From assembly GCF_000276665.1 (NCBI RefSeq), contig NW_004955502.1, positions 1,434,879-1,498,878 of the forward strand: a stretch of 64,000 nucleotides of DNA, written 5' to 3'. This document shows, in pieces, positions 24,938 through 33,904 of the stretch (the first letter of the stretch is position 1; each line of letters begins with the position of its first letter). The stretch comes from Chinchilla lanigera. Its lineage: Eukaryota > Chordata > Mammalia > Rodentia > Chinchillidae. The notes under the pieces are model-generated. The model did not search any database, was not told where the DNA came from, and worked only from the letters and a program-made list of their open reading frames with translations. The position numbers and the translations under genes are program-made.

Positions 24938-25230
24938 ATGTAATGAGTGTTTAGAATGAACATCAGTATTTTCTATGTCAACTACTTTTTGTAGTTATAG
25001 AGTGATTCTAAAAATAACAGCAGAAATAAATTCTTACGTGAACTACAGTGAGAATACAAATAAAACTCCACCACAAAATAATATGTACTTCAGTTATCAC
25101 ACCTAAGGCAGTTTTCACATGACAATAGCATGTATGTTTGATACATAAGTATCACTTACACTGATAACACATGTGTTTTGTTTTCCTGCCTTCTTTGATA
25201 GGACATACTTGACATCTTGCTAGTCTTTCT
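24938..25230. repeat. Tandem duplication, copy B
   Basis: Starts with ATGTAATGAGTGTTTAG and repeats the block order of copy A: AATAACAGCAGAAA, GTGAACTACAG, CTCCACCACA, CAGTTATCACACCTAAGGCA, ACATGACAATAGCATG, TCACTTACACTGATAACA and TTTCCTGCCTTC. The copies differ by many substitutions and small indels, so the duplication is not recent. I do not recognise the unit as a named repeat. Confidence 0.75.
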
Positions 25231-25639
25231 GTTTTCTTTTTAAAATTTTTTTTAATTTTAAAAATTTGTGTATATAAATTTTAAAGAAAGGAAAAATAAA
25301 GAATAAAAACAATGATACAAACTTTCAAGACAAGATTGTTGGAGAGTTACTGGTTAACATATTGTATATTGTTATCTTCAAAGTGGCTGCTCATATAAGA
25401 TATAGGCATGAAAAATTGATCAAGCAGTATAGGTATATACATTTCAATGAGCTAATAGCAATTAGTAATATAACTATTTTAACTATCGTGTGTGTGTATA
25501 TATATATATATTTTTTTTTCCTTTTCCCTTCCTTCTTTTCTCTTTTCCTGCATTCCAGTTTCTGTTTCCTTTTGAGCATGTTCTTCTCATTTCACAATAT
25601 CTATTGTACATTTTGGGTCTTACTTACTCTTTCAGCTTC
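25231..25639. other. AT-rich flank with TA and pyrimidine tracts
   Basis: Contains an A/T homopolymer-rich patch (25240-25310), a (TG)n(TA)n tract at about 25489-25511 and a pyrimidine-rich patch (25512-25570). Open frames here are low-complexity. Confidence 0.5.
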
Positions 25640-26100
25640 TTACACTGGGGAGTGTTTACATATGCAAGACTGATTTATTTCACTTGTAAGTATGAACACA
25701 AATTGCATCCATTTCTGTATAAATGTCTCAAGTTTATCCTTCCTTATAGCTGAGTAGTACTCCATTATATAAATATACCACATTATTTTTATCCATTCAT
25801 CAGTTGATGGGCATTTGGGTTGTTTCCAAGATTTTGCTATAACGAATTGTGCTGCACTAAACATGAGAGCACATATATTGCTGTGGTATGATGTCTTTAA
25901 TTTTTCTGGGAAAATACCCAGCAGGGAAATACCTGGGTTGAATGGGACCTCTAACCCTAGTTTTGTTAGGAATCTCCACATTGATTTCCACAGTGGTTGC
26001 ACCAGACTGTATTGCCACTATCAGTGGAGAAGGGTTCCTTTTTCCCCAGAGCCCCTCCAGCATTTGTTGTTGATTGATTTCTTGATGATAGCCATTCTCA
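25640..26100 (-). mobile_element. L1 LINE, ORF2 3' end (antisense)
   Basis: On the minus strand the translation contains [20 protein letters not shown] and MEYYSAIRKDKLE, the conserved C-terminal part of L1 ORF2 protein. On the plus strand this appears as the familiar TAGTACTCCATTATATAAAT and CATCAGTTGATGGGCATTTG. It is a 5'-truncated copy broken by a B1 SINE at 26101 and resuming at 26236. Confidence 0.9.
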
Positions 26101-26235
26101 TGCCTGTAAGCCCAGCACATGGTAGTCTGAGGCAGGCAGATTGTTGAGAGTTTGAGACCAGTCTTGGCTACAAAGTGAGTTCAAGGCCAGCCTGAAGTGC
26201 ATAATGAAACCTTACCTCAAAAAGACAGGAAAAAA
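26101..26235 (+). mobile_element. B1 SINE inserted in L1
   Basis: Sense B1 body: TGCCTGTAAGCCCAGCACAT, GGCAGGCAGATTGTTGAGAG, CAAGGCCAGCCTGAAGTGCA and an A-rich tail. The left end of B1 is short. It contains the internal duplication typical of rodent B1 (two AGTTT/GTTCAAG...CAGCCT units). Confidence 0.85.
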
Positions 26236-26345
26236 AAAATTCTTTATATGTTGTAGATAGAAGTTCTTTGAGGAACAGTTAGCTAAAATTTTTTTCATTC
26301 TGTGGGTTATCTTTTCACTCTATTGGTAATTTCTTTTGATGTACA
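26236..26345 (-). mobile_element. L1 LINE continuation (antisense)
   Basis: The stretch TCATTCTGTGGGTTATCTTT, followed by TCACTCTATTGGTAATTTCT, is the reverse of an L1 ORF2 segment that lies upstream of the 25640-26100 part. It shows that the B1 split one L1 insertion. The L1 ends near 26345, where piggyBac-like sequence begins. Confidence 0.75.
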
Positions 26346-26744
26346 AAAACAGTCTTCCTGTTTTCTTAGGAGGTTCTTTTGATGTTTTACCTGTCTATTC
26401 ACAGGTCTGCTCCAGAATTCTTTTGAGGAGTTCTTTGGGAAAATACATACTGTTTATTTTTCTCTGTTGTAATTGATCATTTATCAATTCCAGTCCAGTC
26501 CTCTAAGAAAATTTCCTGTAATATTTTGTACTTGTTACTTTCTTTGTGTGAACTATGAAGCTATTTATGCCTAACAAGTTTAGGATCCAGTAAAACACAA
26601 CCATTGGCCAACACTTTGTGTTTCGAGTGACGTCATGGTTGCTACATGACTCATGAACAACGTCTGTTCTGCTTTTTATTTTGTTGCATAATGTGACCAT
26701 TTCTGGCTTCATTTGTGTTGAGGATTCACTCTCAATTGTTTCTT

Positions 26745-26902
26745 TTTTTTGGGTTGCCTTTTTTACGAAAGCCTGTCAATATGTAGGCCATGGAACCCCT
26801 TTACTCACTATGTAGTACTGGCTGACCTTGACTTACAGTATCCTCCTGCCTCAGCCCCCCTGAGTGCTGGGATTACAGGGGTACACCACCATGCCTGGCT
26901 TC
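26745..26902 (-). mobile_element. B1 SINE inserted in piggyBac fossil
   Basis: Reverse B1: T-run at 26742-26750, then CTCACTATGTAGTACTGGCT, TATCCTCCTGCCTCAGCCCC, GTGCTGGGATTACAGGGGTA and CACCATGCCTGGCTTC. It separates the C-terminal piggyBac block (26503-26712) from the block at 26904 onwards. Confidence 0.88.
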
Positions 26903-27904
26903 ACTACCAATCTTATCATGGTGTAATGTTGACAGTACCAGTACTATTTTGCTTTCCTTCAACATATATGAGGCCAAAGTTATGTCTTTTTGAAATCCAA
27001 AGATAGTACTATACATTTCTCAATTGTGAACTTGCAGCATTTTTTCACAAGTATCCACTTGGTTCTTGGGAATAGTTCCTGTGCTGGTCAACTAGGGTTT
27101 TTATAGTAAATGTAATATCAGTGGATAATTTGTGAACTAAATGTGGAAGGTGACATTTGGGTTACTTTTTGAAATAGATGCCACAAGTCTTTTAATCGTG
27201 TTTATTACTGCATGAATAAAGACCTGGTGGCTGAGTTCCAGGATAAATTCCAGTTCTTAATTCAAGGTGTAAAATGCCTTCACACCTCCCAGGGCATCTA
27301 TTTTTATACCACATTTGGAACTTTGATTTGGCATATATTGCTGAAAGCTTCAACAGCCACAAAATGATGCACATTGTTTGTCACCTGTCATGTGTTTTGA
27401 TTACATATAAATTACTAGACAGTTTGAAGCAAAGCTTTCAAAAATGAGGGCATAGTAGCCAAATTGTCCGATGTTTTTCTTTTTCCATTCTTGGCAGGTC
27501 TTTGTCTTGTCAAAACATAGTCAATTTTGAAACAAACCAGATGTCTTGAGTGCCATTATTGTTCTAAAAATCTCAACCCCACATCTGTCACTTCTACATA
27601 AATCCTTTAGAGTCTATGATAATAATAAAGTCCTGCTATGAAGGCTTTTATGTCAGTTAGTGAGGTGTCACGATAAATGTTTTTGAGTATTACTATTGAT
27701 GCATATTGTATGTCATTATTAGTATATTTCAGAACATGTCATAATGTATCATCAGTTACAAACAGTTTCCAGCGTTGAATCACAGTGTTAGCATTCTGTC
27801 TAGTAGGTTTCACCCCTGGCAAGAACCTAGTGATATTTTCTGAGATAGTTCCAATGTTGGATCTTTCAGGTATACATGACCATTTCGTAGCATTTTGACT
27901 ATTC

Positions 27905-27928
27905 AAATATTCAAATATTTGAATATTT
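27905..27928. repeat. 24-base perfect palindrome
   Basis: A perfect inverted repeat made of AATATTCAAAT and its complement, with one further A-T pair outside. It lies in the acidic-leader part of the piggyBac fossil and is AT-only apart from one C and one G. Confidence 0.9.
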
Positions 27929-28100
27929 ATTTACATTACTTTTTTCTTCCTCATATCAATCAAGGTCATCATTCTGTACTCCTCTGTCGCATCTTGCTAA
28001 CTTCTTTGGCTTACACGATCCAAGTCAGTATCAGTAGCTGGAATCACTTGATAATTCACTTTCAAGCTCCTCCCAAAATTGTAAAAGCAGATTTTAATGT

Positions 28101-29228
28101 GAAATTTTACTGAATTGGGCTAATTCTACAGGAGAAATCAAAAGAAAACATATAATTAAAATCACCCAAGGTAAGATGGCACATAAACTCAGTAAAACCC
28201 ACCCATTTACACTTTTACACATGTGCACACACCTTGCCATTCGTCGTACCAAGTAGGTGAACAGAAAGATTGCTTCCAGTATTCCCCCAGCACAGCTACT
28301 GAGATGCACAGCACATATTTTCAGTAGAAAAATACGACCAGGGTGTGTTTTACCCACCATGATGTCCCTTTAAAGAAAGATATAGCTGCATATGAGCACT
28401 GTACTGTTGATAACACTCTGGAAATATGAGCTCAACTCCTTCAAGTGTATACTGGAATGGAGGAAGGCTGCAAACCTGTGATGAACCGTAGAAACACATC
28501 TGTCATTGTTTAGATGGGAGATAATTATAGACAAGTAGTGGGAAAGGGCTAGAACAATCCCTGTGGCCATGAATTTGAGTTGAATACCTCAGTCTGTGCT
28601 CTTCTTCTCGCTGTGTGTGTATGTGCTCTAAAATTTGTACACATATAGAACATATTATGTCAAAGGTATCACACGTTTCCTTATTCTGTCAGCTCATATT
28701 TCCCAGGATTCAATAAACTCTGGAAGGAAGGGACAGACTTAGCATCCAGATTTCACTTTTGCTATACTTCCCCAATTAAAAAAGACAGAACATAACTACA
28801 GTGGTTGGGCATATATCAGAATACCACACTGAACATTTCCCTAATGTACATCTGGATTGTTTTCAGTAAAATCTGAAATAAATTAACTTCAATATTGGAT
28901 TGTAATACAAAATACAAAATAAGTATCCATGAGTCTGCAGTGAAGTAAGTACCAGTGCTGGTTATTTCATTATGATAAATGCACTATACTAATATAAGAT
29001 ACTAATAATAGATCAACTAGTGTGTGATATATGGGAATTACATTTACAGCACAATGAATCTATCTGTAATAAAGCAATTACTTTTAAAGTTTAAAAAACT
29101 ATAAGCCTTCATTTGAATTGACATCTTGTCACATTTTTTACAGCGAACATACATATTAAGTATGCATTAAGTCTGTATATGTTTGAAGAAACATGTATGT
29201 TCTACCATGCATAAGTATGCATGTATAT
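28101..29228. other. No recognised feature
   Basis: Upstream side of the piggyBac fossil. I searched by eye for a TTAA-flanked terminal inverted repeat and saw none. An 88-residue minus-strand frame (28094-28360) does not resemble piggyBac. Confidence 0.4.
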
Positions 29229-29229
29229 A

Positions 29230-29440
29230 TTTTTTTGTGAGCCACTTGAAAGTAAGTTACAGACTTCAACATATAGTATTTCCTCCTTAGCTTAAGTGCT
29301 TCAGGATGTACTTCTGTGAAAGAAAATGTTCTCCTCTGTATCAGTGCTGTACCACTATCATAAGAAAGAAATTCAGCATTGATCAGTAATTTTTAATTTA
29401 TATGTTCCATTTTAAAAATCAGGATTATATCAAAATTCAT
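29230..29440 (+). mobile_element. Ancient L1M-type LINE fragment
   Basis: GAGCCACTTGAAAGTAAGTT, GCTTAAGTGCTTCAGGATGT, TGTTCTCCTCTGTATCAGTG and ACCACTATCATAAGAAAGAA follow the order of an old L1M segment that is widespread in mammals. Strongly diverged. Confidence 0.6.
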
Positions 29441-30569
29441 AGACTATATTATTGTCATGTCTGATCTCTTTTATTTTGAAAATTTGCTACTTTCTTTTGT
29501 CTTTCATAATATTTAATTTTTTGAACAGTGAAGTCTGATAATTTTATAGCATCTTTCCATTATTAAAATTGTTTTCTTATCATTAAAGTCAACTTAGTCA
29601 AGTTTTGCAAAAATACTGTAGAAGACCTGTGAATTGGTTATGATAGCCCATTGTGAGATAGGAAATCATCGTATGATTCAGTTTGTCCCATTTTTGCTAA
29701 TATTGTTTGCTTACTTGATTAGTGGTTACAGATCTATCAATTTTAAAAATCAAAAATTTCCCACTTTAATTTATAAGTAACCTATGAATTTGTGGTTTGA
29801 AACTGAGTGTACCTGCTTTTTCTAAAATCTTTTATCCTGTTGTCTTAGTATCTATGGATGATAATTAATTTTTTGAGAAATTGAATATATTAATAATTCT
29901 GCCATTTTTCTACATTTAGGAACTTACATTCTTTTGTAAGTAAAACTTTTTTTTCTCTCCCAAACTAATTTTCTTACATGTTTTCTCAGAAACTATGGTT
30001 TTATAAGTAAAAACTATTTTATTGGGATATTTTTAGGTCACTACCTAAGAGAAGAATAAATTTAAGTAAAGTGATAAAATTACAAAAACGTCTGGACACA
30101 GTTTGGAAGTTACTTTATAAAGTTAAAAATATACTTATCGTAATTACCCATCAGTCATACACTAATCACAGTTACCACAGTCCGTCTGTTCCAGAGAAGT
30201 CTTGCAGAATGAGTAACTAGCAGCGCTGGCGGATAATACATGAGGAAGTATATTTTTTTCTACATAGATATTAAAGAACTGATTTGCAGTTCTTGTATAC
30301 CTGACCAGATATACCTGACATAGTAAAAATACAGCAAATGAAACTTACATTTAAGAAAGTGGAACAGTTATTATACTATCTTGTTCTTGCAAGAACATAA
30401 CCAGTATTTTTCTTGACATGAGACATGATGGAACAATGTTGTTTCCACATGTAGTGAATGTTTTCCCTCTAGTGGGAAGAAATGGTGCATTTTGTCATTC
30501 TCTTTCATTGTTTTGTGTATATTTTGAAATGTTTTGACGTTCTTTTCAGGCTAATAATTTTATCCTTAC
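29441..30569. other. AT-rich sequence, no clear feature
   Basis: May contain further decayed LINE sequence, but I cannot support a specific call. Confidence 0.4.
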
Positions 30570-30586
30570 AAAACACCTGGTTTCTT

Positions 30587-30690
30587 TGTTTTTTTGTTTT
30601 TTTTTGGTTTTTCTCCGGTACCGGGAACCGAACTCATGACCTTGCGCTTGCCAGGCAGGCGCTTTGCCACTGAGCTAAATCCCCAGCCCC
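30587..30690 (-). mobile_element. Young ID SINE, perfect target duplication
   Basis: T-rich run, then the reverse of the young ID form: CTCCGGTACCGGGAACCGAA, CATGACCTTGCGCTTGCCAG and GAGCTAAATCCCCAGCCCC. The 17-base duplication CAAAACACCTGGTTTCT is exact at 30570-30586 and 30691-30707. Confidence 0.95.
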
Positions 30691-31058
30691 CAAAACACCT
30701 GGTTTCTAAAGAGATCAGGTATTTGTTCTCTTCCTCCCCTCACAGTTCTCCTTTGTAATCCCATTCATTATACAAACAAAAGTCCCATCCAGAACTCTTT
30801 CAGACATCTCCAAATCTGGTTGTTCATTTGGTTCCTGAAAGATAGACTTTGCAGTAGATATTCTTTGAAGCTATTTTTTAAATTATGAGTATTTGTTGGA
30901 CTTAATTTTCCATGTCTAAATTATGTATCATAATAACTTTTACATCGAGCATATTAATTTGTAACAAAACCTGTAACTCTGGTGCCATATTCCCACTGTA
31001 TAGCATCACAGATGCCTTAAGCTAAGTCAGGATTGTGAAGGTAAGAGAGAGCTAACTC

Positions 31059-31152
31059 AGGGGCTGGGATTTAGCTCAGCGGCAAAGCGCCTGCCTAGCA
31101 AGCACAAGGTCGTGAGTTCGGTTCCCGGTACCGGAGAAAAACCAAAAAAAAA
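31059..31152 (+). mobile_element. Young ID SINE, perfect target duplication
   Basis: Sense copy showing the whole element: GGGGCTGGGATTTAGCTCAG, with pol III A box TTAGCTCAGCGG; CAAGGTCGTGAGTTCGGTTC, with B box GTTCGGTTC; then CCGGTACCGG, GAAAAACC and a poly-A tail. AAGAGAGAGCTAACTC is repeated exactly at 31043-31058 and 31153-31168. The body resembles a tRNA but it is a SINE, not a tRNA gene. Confidence 0.95.
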
Positions 31153-31169
31153 AAGAGAGAGCTAACTCT

Positions 31170-31688
31170 CAGAACTTCTGCCTATTAAACATATTTCAAA
31201 GATTCTTATGTAAATTCTGATTCTCTTACGTATAAGGTCAGACAGAACTTTTAATAGTGGCAATCTATGAAATAAATAAATAGTGCTGGAAACCTTTTAG
31301 TGAGCAAGCAGGCTTACTAAAATATCCAAGTCATAGGCTCCAAAGGTAGCATTATAATTCCAATAACATAATCTTGGAAGCTATGAGATGGATCCTGAGT
31401 CATCAAATAATACACTCTTTTTTGGGTAGTTAGAACGTTTTTAAAGTTTTATTTCTATAAAAGTAATTAAGATTTTAAGTGGGTTCTTAAAGATTAACTG
31501 ACAGGTGAATTTATTAATTTGCACTTACAGAAATCAGTGGTCTCTATATATTGCACTAAATAATGGTTGGCATCATACAGTGTTGTATCTAAAAATTTAT
31601 TGGATACTCTTCCTGTGGCAACTTTTGCTTGTGTGTGTATATGTATGTGTATATATTAGCTTTTTCAATTTAAAAAATAAACATTTTT
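31170..31688. other. No recognised feature
   Basis: AT-rich; a short TG/TA-rich tract lies at about 31628-31657. Overlapping small open frames on both strands (31505-31809) are not supported as genes. Confidence 0.4.
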
Positions 31689-31689
31689 T

Positions 31690-31800
31690 GAGACAAACAA
31701 TGGTATTCCCATTATATTGATAAAGAAATAGGCACAGAGAATTAAAAAGCCAATAAATGGTAAGGCTGGCATTAGAACTCATATTTGTAACATTTCTATA
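31690..31800 (-). mobile_element. MIR SINE fragment (antisense)
   Basis: ATTATATTGATAAAGAAATA, GGCACAGAGAATTAAAAAGC and TAAGGCTGGCATTAGAACTC match, in order, the reverse MIR pattern (gagaaactgaggcacagag ... agctgggattcgaac). Confidence 0.65.
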
Positions 31801-31804
31801 AGAA

Positions 31805-33598
31805 ATCACATTATCATTTAAATATTTGTTTTTCCAACCTATGATTTGGAAGGCTTAATATTCTCATTCTAAAAAGTATAAAAATTAGTCCATTACTTTA
31901 TGTTTAATATTTAACATATTACTCATCTATACAAATCTGAAATTCTCTGATTAGAATTGTGTTGTAATCCTTAACTCCAGAAGTCACATATTTTTATGAA
32001 TTCTTCTTCATCACTATTTTAATACATTACTAGATAACTGTTTGAGATGAAACAGTTAATGTTCAATTAATCTGTAAACCTTCTCCCAGTAAAACTACAT
32101 GGATAAGATACGAAGCTTTTAAAAGAAAAGTATCCTCCCTTATTTTTGAGACATAGAGAATGCCACAATAAGCGATTCAGAAGAACTTGGTATATTTTCA
32201 TGATACGTCGAAAATAGCAATTGAGAATTCTTTTGGAAATGCTGGTGCCAAGGATGTACTTTAACAATTATTTCCACTACACAATTTCTATACGCAGAAA
32301 TAGACTATGGAAAGACCTTAAAGGTAATCTAATATTCCTCTTGTCATATAAAAAATGATAGTCCAGGTAGTATGATTAACCTTAGAGTCTAATACTGGTT
32401 ATTGGGAAGTTAAAATGTTCGCTCTTTCATTCCTGTATGCCCACAAGTTATTTTTAGTGTATTTTACATAATTTTTACATTTTTTAAATCACTAAGTAGC
32501 ACTCTGGAAGAATTGTGGTTTGTTTTTTATTTAGGTATGGTAGATAGTAATAAAGGAAGAAAATACTTGCAGGATTTCTCATTTATTTTGTTAGATTTTA
32601 AATAGGCTCAGAATGCTTTTCTGTGTTCAGCTTGTAAGTGAATGTCCCTCAACTTCTCAAGGGAATTCTGCATTTTCATTTCTAGAGACAGTCATTGGAA
32701 ATAGTCCATGAGGAAACGCAGACGAGGCCATATAGCATCTGATCCTGGAGGTAATGAGTATAATTGTGGGGCCAGAAGACAGAATCCAAACAAACAAAAT
32801 TATTTCACAATTCTCTTCAGATAACAAACTTGAGAAGAAAATGAGACTTCCCATTTCAGGGTCGGTAAAGGGAAGAATGCGAGCTGGCAAACAGGTGAGT
32901 TATAAAACTGACACACACGGAAGCAAGTGTATCTTAGGGTATTTGTCGCATCGGTCCCCTAAATATTAGGATCCAAACAGCAGAAGAGTGTTCAGAAGCA
33001 ACAGAGAGATAAATACAAAGTGCAGGTCCAAGTAGGTAGGGTCGGACGATGGAAAAAGAGTGGCATTGCTTTCTTCACAGTGAATTGTGGATGTGATTAT
33101 CTTTCAGGTGAGAAGCAAATAGAAACAGATCATGTAAGCATTAGTTGAATGTTTTCTTATTTTGGGTTAGCTTAGTAAAAAACCTAAAGTAATTGGGAAC
33201 ATCCTCAATTTGTAAAAACAATGTGTAACTTCATACAATGACTTGTGGAAGTGTTTCACTAGGTGTTGATCTTTACCAACCACATCATTTAAAATTTTGG
33301 TACATCAGCATTTTAAAGACAATCATTTTTACCTTTGAAACTTGCAATTTAACTGAGATCTGGTACAGAAGAGGACTCTCTTGGGTCTACACTTTGACCT
33401 AGAGGCTCAGCTTTAATCTTTGCCCATTCTGTTTTTGCCATTAGAATATAAGAGAATGATTTTGAGGTGGTGCAGAAGCTTCTGTGGATAATTCCTTTCA
33501 AGGATTCCTGTGAACGGTCACCGTTGACTGGCTGTGTCAGGGAATGAGGCACTCATTGCCCCAGAAGGCTTAGGCATTTGATGACATTAATGCCTGTT
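31805..33598. other. Unrecognised sequence with an exon-like segment
   Basis: No dispersed repeat can be named. An exon-like segment at 32686-32894, with a good acceptor and a consensus donor, is described in the findings. Other short frames (32067-32267, 33349-33552) show no domain. Confidence 0.4.
32686..32894 (+). other. Exon-like segment (hypothetical)
   Basis: A pyrimidine-rich tract ending in TTTTCATTTCTAG precedes 32686, and a consensus donor ACAG|GTGAGT follows 32894. All three frames are closed in the 5' part, but from an ATG at 32754 a frame stays open to the donor: 47 codons beginning MSIIVGPEDR and containing KLEKKMRLPISGSVKGRMR. It would fit a first coding exon or a non-coding exon. 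I do not recognise the peptide; chance splice motifs are common in mammalian DNA. Confidence 0.2.
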
Positions 33599-33599
33599 T

Positions 33600-33758
33600 T
33601 CTCTGCCCCACATGCTAGAGTCCTGTAATTTGGCCAACTCGTACTTATAATGCAAATGCTAAGAGTCTTTTTATTATCATACTCCTAGTACCTGTCATAT
33701 AGAAAGTACATGTTAAGAAGTTTTGCTTGCATGAATGAATGAATTGATTGGTTTGAAT
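33600..33758 (+). mobile_element. L2 LINE 3' end fragment
   Basis: TTATCATACTCCTAGTACCT, GTCATATAGAAAGTACATGT and ATGAATGAATGAATTG match the L2 3' end (last exon-like block followed by the TGAATGAATGA tail). The 5' boundary is approximate. Confidence 0.6.
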
Positions 33759-33759
33759 T

Positions 33760-33902
33760 GACCTTTCCTATGCAGATTACTTAATCTCTACAACAAAAAC
33801 ATACTCTAGTGGTAATGAACCTACATTTTAAACAGGGAAGATGGTTAAGCGACCTACCTAAGGTTACCAGTTATTATTTAGCAAACTATTATTTAATCTT
33901 TG
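33760..33902 (-). mobile_element. MIR SINE fragment (antisense)
   Basis: CATTTTAAACAGGGAAGATG followed by GCGACCTACCTAAGGTTACC is the reverse MIR core (cattttacagatgaggaaac ... gacttgcccaaggtcac). Ends are diverged. Confidence 0.6.
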
Positions 33903-33904
33903 AG

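Larger units (their letters stand above)
26350..28100 (-). pseudogene. Decayed piggyBac (PGBD/LOOPER-like) transposase
   Basis: Read on the minus strand in pieces across several frames, this is a piggyBac-family cut-and-paste transposase of nearly full length. From N to C it shows: an acidic leader (ELESELSSDSS, DDLD and YEEE, 27950-28080); LPGVKP, NAN and LFVTDD (27725-27830); DIKAFIAGLYYY (27630-27660); GLEIFRTIM (about 27560); FQQYMPNQSSKCGIKI (27299-27347); TQPPGLYSCSNK (27198-27240); VTFH (about 27143-27154); SYMLKESK and LVLSTLHH (26915-26985); CNKIKSRTDVVHE and WPMVVFYWILNLLGIN (26503-26712); and QLQQRK with FPKELLKRILEQTC (26400-26500). Of the catalytic aspartates, the first (27380-27382) and third (26662-26664) survive; the second is His (27143-27145). 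Many stops and frameshifts and a B1 insertion (26745-26902) show it is dead. I saw no TTAA-flanked termini. LOOPER-like is my inference. Confidence 0.88.

Noticed and set aside
25640..26002. 120-residue minus-strand frame as a host gene
   Set aside because: It is the C-terminal part of L1 ORF2 protein, from a truncated insertion.
28101..28700. 5' terminal inverted repeat of the piggyBac element
   Set aside because: No TTAA site with a convincing terminal repeat was found by eye; the 5' boundary stays unknown.
31059..31152. tRNA gene
   Set aside because: A and B boxes are present, but the unit ends in CCGGTACCGG and a poly-A tail and is flanked by an exact target duplication, so it is an ID SINE; the anticodon arm is not tRNA-like.
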